From: Strix aluco
Lineage: Eukaryota; Chordata; Aves; Strigiformes; Strigidae
Direction: 5' to 3'
DNA length: 64,000 nucleotides
Assembly (NCBI RefSeq): GCF_031877795.1
Contig: NC_133935.1
Span: forward strand, 71,690,303-71,754,302
Positions 48,310 through 60,841 of the stretch are shown here, in pieces (position 1 is the first letter of the stretch; every line of letters starts with the position of its first letter). The notes below the pieces were generated by a model. That model worked only from the letters and a program-made list of their open reading frames with translations, was not told the origin of the DNA and did not search any database. The position numbers were made by a program, and so were the translations under genes.

Positions 48310-51300
48310 TAGCACAAAGCATTTTTAGGTTTATTTAAATAAAAATTATAATTTATACAAGACTTTTTAAACAAACAAGATTTTCTTAAAAAATGTACAG
48401 GGCAAATCATTTCATTATTTCAATTCTTCATACAGTATAAGTCTTTTGTCAAACAAAAGTTACACTGATAATGAATTATTTACAACTTCAAAATATAGAC
48501 TCAAACTTCAGACATAAAAATTTTAACATCCATTATATTTCAATGATTAGTAGAAATTAAACATCTGCGAAAATGTACAGAATTCAATAAAAACTACCAG
48601 TGTTTTTAATACAAGTTTAAGTAGCCAAAAAAAAGTACATCCTTTCATCTCTTCACGATTGGCTAAAATTTCTTTTTCTCTTTGTCTGCAGAAACAAGGG
48701 TAGGGTTTTGCTGCTGGCGTCCTGTGTGATGTTGCTACTAATAAATAGCTTGTTTCATTCAATCTTGCCTCACAAAAGCTACAGTGCACAGAAAGGCATG
48801 ATTTCATATTTCAGCTTTTTTTGCCTTTTGAATTTAAATGGTCACCGATAAAGAATTAAAACCAGTCAGTTTTCATCTCCCTTTTTAATTCTCTTTAAAA
48901 GGGACTCAAACTAACTAATGCACTTCTAAAGAAGTTAAATCCAATTACACGTGAATGATCCAGCAATGAACCACAAACATCAACAGAATTGCAAATATAA
49001 ACAGCAAACAGACAGACAGAATGACAAGAACATCACTTTCTGGTATTAGAAAGTAGCACTTTACATTAAGCGGTACGACTTAGCCTGAAGTACAACAGGC
49101 TATACTGCAAAACTATGTAGGAAGATTGGACTTTAAGGTGAGAGCTTCAGCGTAATTATACAAGTACATATTTACTCACTGTCCATTCCCTCCTGCCCTC
49201 CAAACTTGGGAGGACGTAGCAGAAGGAAAAGCATGAGTAAACATACTGAGGTTACCTTCTAGCTTCTCTGAAGTCACGTATGCCACAGGAGCAGTTATGT
49301 AGCAGGAACCTGGACAACCCAATGTAAAGTGAACTTTGCAAAATATATACACAGATGTTTGTCAGTTATATTACAACTCTATTTTTTAAAAAAAATCCAG
49401 TCTGTTTTCTATATATTAGAATGAAACAGTGTTGCATTGCAGTTTGCACTAGGTTTACTGCTTTAAGAATCGCTTTTTAAATTCACACTGTTAAAGTGCG
49501 GATTAATTTCAAACATCAACACATTTTACAAGAAGTTTCTAATTTCTTTGTCCAGAAAAAAATTTTAAGAGCATATTGTACACGAGGCATTTCAGTCTGG
49601 GAAAAGGATAACAATTTCTCTTCTCCCTCTCTGAAGCCTAGGTATAGTTAATTGCCCTGGCACCATCAGCATAGGACCTATAGCTTCTCCAGAAACCAGA
49701 ATCTAGGACAACCCTATATACTAGGGTCAACCAGTGAAGGGGGGGAGGGGGAGGAGGTAATAAGTGCAAGTCAACTAATTCCCTACTGAAACTGCTGTTA
49801 TGATCAGAGTGAAGGTATAAATTACACTTGAAAAATGATACAAAAATAAGAAAAAGAGCATGCTCTCTGTAAAAAATATAGTTTTCTGTTTCTTCAAAAA
49901 AAAGGATAACCTTAAACATACCCAAGGAATTTTTTTAAGACAAAATGAATGAATCTGATTAAGATTTATATAACATTAAGCGATTTTAATGCCTATTTGT
50001 TAGCCACACTTACTATTCAAGGAAGCTTCTAGAAAGGAAAGCCAAATGATAATACAACTACAATTGCAATTACAAAAAGAGATTAATTTATTTTAAAGTA
50101 GGTTTGATGAGAAAAATTTAAGATCAAGGATTTTTACTTAAACATAAAACCTGCGTGTGTAAAGTGAATAAACCATAAACTGTCAAGCTACATCCATATT
50201 AGATGGTGGCAAAACGGATTTCCCACCAGCTTCACTTATATCTTAAGTTTTCAGGCCCTGAGTTACACCATACCTAAAGAGGTGTTAGAAAAGCACCCCT
50301 TTTTCAGGTCACATAAAGACATGTTCAAGTGCTACTCTAAAGGGAGAAACTCAAAAATAGCCTTTTAGCCATTACAGGGGATTCTGACGCATTCTTGTTC
50401 ACATTTCCACCGAGGGCACAGAGTTTTACCCCATCGGTGTTTCACTTTACAATACCCAACCAAATCGGAGTATTCAACAATATTTCTTCATATGAAGTTC
50501 ATATTAAGTTCTTCATATCACACCTCTTCATGGCCAGACTGAAATAAGGTTTGTACAGTTTGACTGCCACTTTCTTCATTACTGCTGCATTTGTTGAGAG
50601 ACCTTAATTAAAAACTGTACTAAGAGTTAAACACCCTTTGGTGTTTGTCTCCCCTCTCCCTTCTTCACTTTACTCCCTTCCCTATACAGAAAGAAAATTC
50701 TTGCTTTAAAAAAAAAAAAAAGAGAGACGAAAAATCCATGAAATTAAGTCCCATTTTAACATAAGAATTTGCATCTGCATTGCTTTTTTTGGAGCATTCA
50801 TATAATGTCTGGAGACATCCATACTACTCAACTCAAAAGACACAGCAAAGGAAAAGACATACTGGAAGGCTTGGCATAACTCCTACTGTGCTTTCATGAA
50901 AATGCAAATAAAAATCTAAACCTCTCAGATGGGTGCTATTACATAGAGTACAAAAGCTTTCTAATATTAAAGACAAAGGTCAGTATGTGCTTTGCTGCTA
51001 GAAAGGCCTGAGAGAGTTTAGAGGAGGAGCACAGCCTTCCTGTTTTACCTGGCAGTTGGGTTTAATTGTTACTAAAAATTAATTTCGCAAGGGGAAAGAC
51101 AGCCCCTCAAATTATGCTTTGAAAAGGAACTAGTGCTTTCAGCTGCTATATTATAGTGTTATTTTATTATAAGGTAACTCAAGAGAAAAGCCAAATTAAA
51201 AAAAAAAAGTCGTATCTCAGTTTAGTTTAATTATTCCCACCTCCTCCAACACAAAAGCCTGCAAGTCTTTAATGCATTAACATACAAACACCTTGTACAT

Positions 51301-52119
51301 ACAACATGTGCAATAGTTGAGCCCTTCTATGACAAGTATCTACAGAAATACAAATATATGATGCCTAACATTTTAGAAACAACATTTTGGTGCCCTCTTT
51401 TATAAAAAGTATCTGCCTGCCTTTCTTCCTCTTACTTTGGTTAATTAGGAAAGGCAGATATAGTTACAAACTTTCTCCTTCAATTCACTGTACAAGCAAT
51501 TTAAATGTCTATGCAGGAAAAATTGAACCTAACCAAACCGTTAAAATATCCTTCTGCAATGCAAGAATTAGCAAGGAGGAGTTAAGTGCAGTTATAAATA
51601 TTGAAATACTAAGATGATAATACTTCCTTGGTGTTGCTATCAGTTTTAATAAAGAACCCAATTAAAAACTCTGAGCTGAAGAAAGAGACTTCAAGCTGCT
51701 GCAGTCATCATTCTCACATCTTGGGAAAAATAACTAAGATAAAGGGACAAATGTATCCCTAGTGATATCAGCAGAGCTAAATGGATCAATCTGTTTCACT
51801 TTGTTATTTGGTGAGTTCTCCAAGTATCTTCCCAGCTTTTAATGTCAGTAAATAAACATTAAAAGTGCTTAATGTGCAAGGCTAATAGTGATGATAGCAC
51901 TTTCACTGTTTTGTTTCATTTTGGTTTTTTTTTCTTTTTTTTACAAAAACCTTAAAAACAAACATGAAGGCATATATAAAATACACTTGATTTATGTAAC
52001 AGATAGAATATAAACCACCAGACAAGAAAAATTATTGCAAAATAGATGAGGATGTTCATTTTTTTCACTACCAAGTTGTAAAATAAGAAAATTTCCTTTA
52101 GATCTTCTAAGATAAGATA
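48310..52119 (-). other. Probable GRAMD4 3' UTR
   Basis: Begins right after the GRAMD4 stop. It is AT-rich with no transposable element and no splice-flanked exon. A canonical AATAAA on minus (48330-48335 on plus, TTTATT) lies near the far end and is followed downstream by a mildly T/G-rich stretch, so cleavage near 48310-48318 is plausible. A multi-kilobase 3' UTR fits vertebrate GRAMD4. The exact end is inferred and shorter isoforms are possible. Confidence 0.45.
48330..48335 (-). terminator. Candidate GRAMD4 polyadenylation signal AATAAA
   Basis: Reads AATAAA on minus, about 3.8 kb after the stop codon. It is the most distal good signal in the repeat-free block, chosen by position and context only. 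Confidence 0.4.
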
Positions 52120-52221
52120 CTAGCTCTCGCTGCTTGATGATGCAGAGGTTATTTTTACATATTGGTTGAAAATTGTCTCAAAAGCTTCATCTCTGTGAAC
52201 CATGGCACCAAACACCAAAGG
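52120..52221 (-). CDS. GRAMD4 terminal coding exon
   Basis: Acceptor TTCTGTCATTTAG precedes codons beginning PLVFGAMVHRDEAFETIF, and the exon ends in ITSASSSSES and TAG (52122-52120). It encodes 33 residues that finish the GRAM domain (last strand and helix) and a short Ser-rich tail. Phase is 0, continuing the preceding exon exactly. The C-terminal tail is the least conserved part of the family, so the Ser repeats are not odd. Confidence 0.95.
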   Translation of the reverse strand, partial: PLVFGAMVHRDEAFETIFNQYVKITSASSSSES

Positions 52222-53214
52222 CTAAATGACAGAAAAAAAGATCATGTCAGTCTGGAAATGAAAAATCCTCCTCTAGGCATAGTTTTGGCCAAATCAATGG
52301 GAACAGGAGATGAACTGTACTCAAAGTGCATTAATAAAGCCATAAGAATCTTTCTCTCCACTAAATCCTTGGATCTGTGGTAGAGTTTCTAAGATTTTTT
52401 CACTTCTCCATCTCCTTCTTAAAACAACCATGGAATAAAATGCAACTGCACAGAGTATTAGCAATGGAGAACGCTTCAACACTCTTCCCTCTCTGTCCAC
52501 TCAGTACATGATGATTTCATGATTGATCTCTGCCTCCATTAAAGATTTTTAGAAATCTTTATCAATGCCTTTTCGTTTCATCTTATAGAGTATTTATTTA
52601 GGTAAATAAACATCTTCAACCTTGTAATTGAGAAGTACTTCTCATTATCAAACAACAAGTAGAAAGCCTGGTACAACAGTTGTGTGACTTGGAGAAAAGT
52701 TATTTATAGGTGATTAGTTTAAAACAAGGTTCAGTCATATGTAAGAAAAGCTTCAGTCACCTAAAGTGTATCTGAGGCTCAGAGAAGCTTAAATCTTTAG
52801 CATTGTAAGACTGAAATAGAAAAACCTCATCTGAGGGTCAGGCCCTTCCACCCCAAAGCCTCCTTAACCACAGATACTCTCAAGCCATCAGCTTTCTGTT
52901 TCAGACTGCAGAGCACAGCAGCCCCCATGTTCCTGATAAAGGATGCTGGGGAACAGTCAATGGAGGTAGTGAAATAATAAAGCAAATCTTTCTGAAGTGT
53001 TATAAAAACAGTCCAGATGCAGTAAAACAAGCTAAATGTTTAAATTAAAATTCTGAAGCCAAATATACTGAATAATGGACAATTGAATTAAAAAAAACCC
53101 AAAACCAACCCACTCACATAAGGAAAAAAGAAGTCTTTATGCTGGTGCTAGCCAGAGAAGGAAGACAAGGGCATGAAGTCAAGTAGAGCAATGCAGATAC
53201 AGCCAGCTACTTAC
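52222..53214 (-). other. GRAMD4 last intron
   Basis: Donor GTAAGT at 53214, acceptor AG at 52223-52222. About 1 kb, AT-rich, with nothing recognised inside. Confidence 0.85.
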
Positions 53215-53283
53215 TTTCTGTGTAGATGGTGTTGATACAGCAATACCCATCCCTGATCCCGGGAGAACAGAGAGCACTTTATA
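53215..53283 (-). CDS. GRAMD4 exon, GRAM domain part
   Basis: A 69-bp exon encodes 23 residues, starting YKVLSVLPGSGMGIA and ending STPSTQK. It has a T-rich acceptor (TTTTTAG) and donor GTAAGT, with phase 0 at both ends. It forms the middle strands of the PH-like GRAM fold, a module associated with membrane lipids or protein contacts. Confidence 0.96.
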
Positions 53284-54942
53284 CTAAAAAGAAAAAAAAA
53301 AACAACAAAACACATAGACCAAAGGTATCTTACATACTGAACAATTGTAAAAGGTGCTGAGAAGATTACACGACTCGTCACTGGTGTATCCTCCCAGCCA
53401 CAACTATAAGACGTCTATTAAAAACAAGAAGAGGCCAGATGCTGTTCTTTGACCCCGGAGTCAATGGGTACAGCGAGAACCTGCCTCTCCTCTTCCTCCC
53501 ACGCGTGGTGGGGGCACCCAGCCTGCCTGCTGGAACCAGCCCCAAACCAAGCACTCCAGAACTGCTGTGGTGTGCGCGAGCTGGCCCAGCCACAGCGCCA
53601 GGGACCACGCTGGCAGCTGGATGGTGCATCCTGGCCCTATGTGTATATATGTACGTGACAGTGTGCTTGTGGGTATCACCTACAGGTTTCTCTAGAAGTA
53701 ACATTCATCCACTGTTTAAAGGAGCAGCAAGCAGACCAGAAAAAGCTTCTTTTTTAAAATTAAACAGACAAACAGGGTATGTATAGGCTGTTTTGTTTTT
53801 GTTGTTTTGTTCTGTTTTTTTAAAGAAAGTCTGTAATGCTAAGAAGGAATACAGTTGGCTGAACTGGGGAATATCCCCAAGGTGGAAGAGACCCCAAGTC
53901 TGGCCTGTGTTTCCCACCCCCAAATAAAACCAGGCACAGTACATTTCTATGCTTGGTTGCATGATCCCTGTCTTCTCTTCATTAAAAAAACTACACAGAT
54001 GCAAAAGGATCTTTATGACAGTGAAGACCTACTAAACAACAAGCCAGCATTAATTCAAGTATGACGTTTAAAATCTATCAACATGAATTATTAATTTGAA
54101 TGGCAATGTTCAAGTTATGCATAAGTTGTCTGCTTTATAGACATGATATAAATAGGAGAAACTTATTTGAAAATCTGGAGGTACTTAAGCAGTAAACACT
54201 GGGCTGAGGTGCTTCTTTGCACAGCATGACTGGGTCCGTGGCACTCACAGCCACAGGATGTAGCAGTAAGCAGCAGTGTCTGTGTTTAAGAGTAGGACAA
54301 GTTCAGAGAGGGTAACAAAGTAACATTAAGCACAATATAGTGATGCAAGGCACCAATAAAGTCATTGGTGACTGCAGGCTAATAATACTCAACCAGAGGA
54401 GGGATCCCATCGTACTTGCCATGTTTCCAGCCATCCTCTTCTTGCCTCTGTTAGTGATGGGATTCCCAACTAGATGAAACTCCAGCCTGATCCAATTTGG
54501 CTATTCTAATGATCTACCTCTCTCCACTGACAATAATCACTCATACTTCTGAGGCATCTACTTTTAAGATGGTGCCATCTACTGATATCAACACCCAAAC
54601 TGAAGTTAGTACTACACAATTCCTGCTAACAATAAATCTTAAAGCCTGCACAGCTCTAGTCAATGCAGGAGTTAAGAAACAACACAACATTAATTTTAAA
54701 ATAATTCAGGAGCATAAGGGTTTAGTAAACTACTTTGGTTTTATGTTCATATTTGAGTTTGCTTGTGCTGAGTCCAAATGGCTAAACAAGCAGTTCTGGG
54801 CAATATTCTTCATGAACGGATTACATTTTACTTATAAAAATTAACAACAGTATGCTTTTTCAAAATAAGAAAAAAAGCAAATTAGGACTATCTGAACAGA
54901 AAAACAGCTTTGTTCCCTATTTGAAACACAAATCAGACATAC
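53284..54942 (-). other. GRAMD4 intron with a GC-rich patch
   Basis: GT-AG intron of 1.66 kb. A GC-rich patch at about 53440-53640 opens frames on both strands (115 codons plus, 108 minus), but they have no recognisable family and lack exon-like boundaries. The overlap on both strands is typical of low-stop GC-rich DNA. Confidence 0.8.
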
Positions 54943-55027
54943 CTTCTGAATATCTGTTATATCCGTTAGCTTTATAACTTTATTTCTTTTAGATGAGCCG
55001 GATTTGGAGCTTTCAAAGCACAAGTAA
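54943..55027 (-). CDS. GRAMD4 exon, GRAM domain part
   Basis: An 85-bp exon begins with the last base of a split Asn codon, then YLCFESSKSGSSKRNKVIKL and TDITDIQK. The acceptor is TGTCTTTAG and the donor GTATGT. The LCF core and the basic KSGSSKRNK loop are typical of the GRAM domain of this family. Confidence 0.96.
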
Positions 55028-56106
55028 CTAAAGACAAGGAAAGAAAATGCTCATTTTGATACAGTATTCTAAAACAAAGCTCTCAATATCCCTCCTTTCA
55101 CTTCTGAAGTTTGAAATCTCATAGGTTAAAATCAGCTTCAAAAAAAAGAAAGAGGTACACAATATGCAATTCAGTTATTGTTTCTAATTTGGAGCAAGCA
55201 TTCATAAATTCTAGCAACTGGTTAATCTGTCTGAAAGCCTCGAACATATGGTATGCACGCACACACACACACAAACTTGTATTTATATTAGTTCACTGAA
55301 TGTTTAAAAGTGACAAGCATTTTAAAGACACAAGAAGCACATATATCCTTAAAACAGTTGAAATACCAAATCTCAAAAGGCTTATAAATCTTTTACCAAC
55401 CTAAAAGAAGATTAATGGAAAACGCTGAGTTTGGTTTCATGTTATTGTGATGCAGACAAAAGCTCAGATTTCTAAACGCTGAAGAGTGCTCTCCATCACT
55501 AGGTGACACTGCATACAGATGAGCTTTATTTCCATTCATTACACTCCAAAGGAATTTCAGTGCAAGACCCAAACAGTAGTGACCATAGTTATTCAGCCCT
55601 GGAAGGCTGGTGGTAAGTAAGGATTAAAAAAAAAATAATAATCAAGTACTAGTTTTGAAACCAAGGCTTGAATTTCTATTTTCTTTTTGTTGACCATTGT
55701 TTCAAGGAAGCTATACATTCAATTTGCTTTAAAAAAAGAAACTAAGAGTATTTGCCAATCGATCATGGATCACAACTCTCCAAATACACTTAGTTTTTAG
55801 GTTTCCTTTTTAGTATACATATAGTTAGTATGTTATCCACATCAAAAACTGCAACTACTAACAACTGACTATATAGAGCTACTCTCCATTCCTATGCAAG
55901 CCTTTCCAAGGCAGAATCACATTTGTTAAGCATTACCACACCCCAGATTCAGCTCTCCCTCTCCTATGGCACTTTCCTGAGGTTTTAAAGCACCATGAAA
56001 AGGCATTTTTGTTTCAAAACACCATTAAAGGATTACTTTTAGATTCAAATTTTTTAACGTTTGTTGCATTTCCCTCCTAAGAAATGTGTGGAGTGCAGTT
56101 ACTCAC
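55028..56106 (-). other. GRAMD4 intron
   Basis: 1.08 kb, AT-rich, GTGAGT donor. It contains a short (CA)n microsatellite at about 55257-55274. Confidence 0.85.
55257..55274. repeat. (CA)n microsatellite
   Basis: About eight CA units, with one G interruption near the left end, in a GRAMD4 intron. Confidence 0.85.
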
Positions 56107-56200
56107 TTTTCTGTGACATAAAGAACTCCATTCCTGATGTAGTCTGTAGGCATCTTCCTATCTCTGTTAATCAAGCAACAGCGCCAGCCATTTTCACACA
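56107..56200 (-). CDS. GRAMD4 exon, start of GRAM domain
   Basis: A 94-bp exon with a split Val codon at its start and a split Asn codon at its end encodes CENGWRCCLINRDRKMPTDY followed by IRNGVLYVTE. The acceptor is CTTTTTCAG and the donor GTGAGT. This stretch is almost invariant across vertebrate GRAMD4 as I know it, and is the strongest single identifier. Confidence 0.97.
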
Positions 56201-56669
56201 CTGAAAAAGTCATAACAAGAAATTTTACTTTAAGAAAGAGAGACACAGGCATCGCACCCAACAATTTCCTTATAAACCAGTGGAAAACACTGAAAATTCC
56301 TACTTCAGATACTTAAAACTAGAAGTCTTTACAAAGGAAAGCCTAAATAAGGTGTTTTTAGACATCATAACGTTTGTTTTAACACTGTTTTTAAAAAAAA
56401 ACCCAAAACCACCTCACCCACACAATTATTCCCTTTAACTTGACTATTCCATTTGCATTAACACAAAAGGCACACTAGGCTGTGCATTCTTTCAAAGAAC
56501 TGCAAGGATGTGGAATGAAGAGACTGACTTCCGTCCATTCTAATTTAAAGCGAGTCTTTTTAATCAAAAGCTTATACCTGTACATTGCACAGAAAGGGAA
56601 TTCAACTTTAAAATATCCTTGGCTTTTCAGAAAATACTCTACTAATGCAGCCTTCCTCTTGTGAAATAC
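56201..56669 (-). other. GRAMD4 intron
   Basis: 469-bp GT-AG intron with donor GTATTT. Nothing else was recognised. Confidence 0.85.
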
Positions 56670-56817
56670 CTGCCAAAGGACGCTCATTTTCTGACAGGTT
56701 AAAAACTTCATGGAAATTCCCCCTCTTGGTGGTATGAAAACGACTTGTGTCTTCATCTTTGCTTATTCCAGTTGGGGCACTTGAGCCCACATAACTTCTT
56801 GATGCTGCTGTTTGAAG
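56670..56817 (-). CDS. GRAMD4 exon, linker into GRAM domain
   Basis: A 148-bp exon encodes 49 codons plus one base. It opens LQTAASRSYVGSSAPTG (Ser-rich linker with a DEDTSRFHTTKRG stretch) and closes NFHEVFNLSENERPLA, the entry to the GRAM domain. Acceptor TTTCTGCAG is preceded by a pyrimidine tract. The Ser-rich linker is the variable part and could be a phosphorylation region, which is inference. Confidence 0.96.
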
Positions 56818-59800
56818 CTGCAGAAAAATAAACACAATTCCAAAATTTAAACAGCAACATTTAAGCTGTGCTCTTAAAAAGAACTTGGCTAACTACTCTT
56901 CCTAAAATAAAATAATGTGTAATGCAGTAATTTTTATTAACTACTTCAGTAAAGATAACTCTGGACTATTGCACTACACTACTGCTAAAACTCTAATGTG
57001 CAATCTCAACATAACTTTTCAAAGTGTTGCTCTTTGATGGACACCCTTTGCAAGGGTGAAAGCACATGGTGCTAAACGCATCTATCTTAAAATACGACTT
57101 TTCTACAGTAAAGAGTATATCGGATTAGATACAGCTAAATCACTGCACACAGCTCCAATTATACTAGTGGGACTGCTAGCAGTTAATATATTATCAGTAC
57201 TTGGCTTGTCTTCAAAAGACAGACCAAACACAAAATATTATTGCACAAAATAAGTTTAGAAACAAAAAAGAGCAAACAGAGAAAAAGCCACACAAAACTG
57301 CATAAGCTCATTATGAATACAAATGCTGAAATTGAAAGGAAGTTTTGCACACTAGGATCCATACCTTTTCATGCCCTGACAGCTAGCAGGAAAAGAAATA
57401 AACAACACAAATGTGACAGTGACAAAAGAAAAAAAGTGAAGTCTATTTAGCAGTATAATACACAGAATAAAACATGAACTGAGTGACACTGCAAGATCTT
57501 GTTCACAAACCAAAAGACTACACACAATTGAATGCAATTTAAAAAAGAAGTTATCAGTGGTTAGAGCACACCAATTTATTCAAGTTGTGTTAGAGCCATT
57601 GATCTTTGCTTTGAAGTTGCACTAAATTTTGAGAGTGTTGACATGTGAAATAAAATCAGACTGGTTGTCAGCATCCTTGAGAGTGGGAAAAAGGTAGCAT
57701 GGAGTTCTCAAAACCAAAGTATTTGAGTAAAATCTACTTTTAAACAGAGCTCCTGAACCACTGGAGACTGCCCTAGCAAACAAGCCTTGCTTCTGGAAGG
57801 ACAGCAGACAGTTTCTTTTGGAACACCTGCATTTTCTTTTTCATCTTGGTGAGGCACCACATGATTCCAAAGGTTGGCTTTTGTCATCAAAGCATTAACA
57901 GCTCCATTCTTAGACCTACCATACACATGCAGTTAAACAACTGGCAAACTGACAACATGCAAGCTCAGGACTAAGTCCTTCTGTAAAGGCCCGATGCTGT
58001 TGGAGGCCAACCAGCCTTTGCTGCTTTTTTTTTTTTGCACATAGGTTGGCAGCACTCGACACTTCACAGGATTTAGCGATAACAAAAGAAATCCAAAGCA
58101 AATGAAAAAATGTGCACTGCATTTGCTGACTAGAAACCAGACTGACAAAACAGGCACAGCAGAGAGTATTTACCATCCAGCTTTTAGGGTAACTGTAATA
58201 CAGTGATGCCTCGGGGGAAAAGAATAAAGAAAGTTGACATGGAAAGCAAACGGTTGATAACTGTACTACTGCTTCAGTTATTGCCCTTCTGTGGTGCCCT
58301 TAGCAATGACTGAGCCCCTGGAACCAAGGAAAATATTAGCTTCTCCAACATTTTGTGTGCAAGTAAAGATCAGATCAATTTTTTGAAGGCTTTCTTGGAC
58401 AAGTTATTTGGCTCCATAAGCACGTAACCAGGTGAAGTTCCATGGCCCAAAACAGTAAAAAGGTCAGGGCAAGAGGTCTAATGTTTTTTGCACTGGAATA
58501 AGGATTATTCCTGCTCTCTGCCGCCCCACTTCCTACCTACCTGTTATATAGAGAGATTAAAAAAAGGTGTTTAAACTTCAGTACCACATCCCATCCAGTA
58601 GCTGAAGTTGTGAGAAAGTTCTGCCCTTACTTCTAGTCCTTCCTAACACAAGCAAATGTTTCATCTACCCTTAAAAGCAGCAGCTAATTTATCCATAGCC
58701 ACCCAGGCTTGAGACAACCTATGGTCGATTACTAAAAGAAAAGCATTGCATCCAATTTTGATAAGCCTTAAATCTAACTGGAAGTGATTGGATTTGGAAT
58801 GATGGAAGAGTCCTGACTGTCTAAAAATGTCACCAACAACCTAGAGGTAGGAATATCTGGAGGTATTCCTTTTCACTTGATCTGTCATCAGCTTTTGACA
58901 TACAACCTTTACCCATTAGATACTGTTGTTAGGATTGTTCTCTAAGGACACAGGGTCGGAGTGGTGGTATAGGCAATGAATATTGCATTCTGTCTAGGTT
59001 TACAGTGTCTTGTATGCTATTTAATGATAGGAAGACAAAGCAAATGCACATATGCTGGCACTACAAGCTTCTGGGCTCTGCCTTTTCTATGAAAAAAATG
59101 AAAAACCTATTTGCTTTTTACCTTTTTGTACAAAAATCTATTTTTTATAATATAAGGTTCCCAGAAATCTCTCAAGGAGTAAGAAAGTTTGTCTAAAATT
59201 ATTGAGACCAAGTTAATGTTTTCAAAGACATTTGGAAGCAGACAAACAGTCCTGCACATCGTTTCCAGACAGACAACCCAAGCCTGTAAAGTCAGACACC
59301 GTAGTACTAATAGCCTGGTCTACTTGTCAAAACTTAAGTCATAAGGAAAAACCAGAAGGGATAATTACTCTCTAAGTTTATGGATTCAAGTTCAGCAATT
59401 CAGAGCCTTTCCACCTCTAAGGCAGATTAGGGAGTCCAAGCAAGAAGCTACCACAACCACCACAGTATGTGAAGGATAACCTGCAAGCTCAAGAGGTGCA
59501 GAAACTTTTAAGCCCATCTTCTGCAAGCAAGAGAAATACAGGCTATGGGTGCTCTGTCCATACACTCATCCACCTCTCTTGTCCCTTGGAAAATAGGAGC
59601 AAAAGACTCACTTTCTGTCAGAGATCATCCTTCTCTTCTACATCCTTCTGAAATACTCAGATCATGCTGCAGTTATTTTACCACCAATTGCTTCATCACC
59701 CCCAGAACCCTATATTTCTTCTCCTCCTTCACAGGTTAACAACTGAGGGTTCATGTGTTTATCTCTCTTGCTCTATAGTTGTGTACCCAGGCTGAATTAT

Positions 59801-60686
59801 TGCTAAGTGCTGCACATTTTAGCCAGGGAGTTTATGACCGTACTCAGATATTTCATGAATGCAATTAGATATTGTGACATTTTAAGCAAATGCTAAAATG
59901 GGATTAGACTGCAGTTTTATTACAACTATTTTTACTTTTAGACTAATAAACATTAACAAATTCAGAGATATGGAAAAGCATGACTTGCTTTTCAGTTATT
60001 ATGTCAGGCCCCAAAACAGATTACAAAGATGCACAAAACACAACACTTAAAAGATTTAACTATAAGATTTTAACAAAAGAAAAACTTACTGTTGGAGTAC
60101 CAACATTGGGAAAAATCATTTATCACCACTATGTTAAAAGATCATCTAATACAAATAACCTTAAGACATAATGCCTAAATCTGTAAACTACTTTATTACC
60201 TCTGTTAATGCTTATCCCATTAGTAAGCTGCATATTCTACTCAAGCCTTTTTTTATTTATTTTTTTAACTATCTGTTCTGCCATCTACACAAGCAGCTGA
60301 ATTTCCACTGAAAAAGAATGCCTGAGAACAGAGAAGAGGAACACAAAAAGACAAAATTTCGACAATAAAATCACACAGAATGTATGTTACAGAAATTTAT
60401 ATGAATATGGATGGTGTTATTTTTGTGCGTTTAGCTTCATACGATTTCCTTTATATATATATATTTATATACAATTATGATAATAGATTCCATTCTTAGA
60501 AGAAACAGAATCTATATAAAAACTCTGTGTATCGTGAAAATAACAAAAAAGAACTAACGCTGACTGTTAGGATTTAATTAATCTTCCTTTTAATGTGCTC
60601 TAGTCACTGGGGAAAAGGGAAAGGGAGAAAGGGATCTGATTTTCAGATGTTTGGAACAGAAGGACAAAAAGATTTATTAGCCTTAC
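56818..60686 (-). other. GRAMD4 intron, 3.9 kb
   Basis: The longest intron in view, AT-rich, with a T run near 58025 and a (TA)n run near 60451. Short open frames show no family resemblance and no alternative exon could be supported. A small CACCCTTTGCAAGGGTG hairpin lies at about 57040. Confidence 0.8.
60451..60464. repeat. (TA)n microsatellite
   Basis: About seven TA units within the 3.9-kb GRAMD4 intron, next to further AT-rich sequence. Confidence 0.8.
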
Positions 60687-60841
60687 CCGTCTCGACACTG
60701 TAGCATTAGATCTTTCTTTGAGCTGAGGATCTGTTGGGAGACTTGTCCAGATGATATAAGGAGTATCATACTTAGCTCTTAGTCTGGGGCATCGTTTGAA
60801 GATAAAATCAATAAGGAAAAACTTGATTCCAGCATAGAGTC
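60687..60841 (-). CDS. GRAMD4 exon, second hydrophobic segment and linker
   Basis: A 155-bp exon starts with two bases of a split Gly codon. It encodes LYAGIKFFLIDFIFKRCPRL (a hydrophobic segment closed by basic residues), then RAKYDTPYIIWTSLPTDPQL and KERSNATVSRR. The acceptor is TTTTTTTCAG and the donor GTAAGG. The IKFFLIDFIF stretch is membrane-type and the KRCPRLRAK cluster would lie on the cytoplasmic side under the positive-inside rule. Confidence 0.97.

Noticed and set aside
53378..53786. Overlapping open frames on both strands inside a GRAMD4 intron
   Set aside because: They sit in a GC-rich, stop-poor patch, have no family resemblance and are not needed for the exon chain, which is in phase without them.
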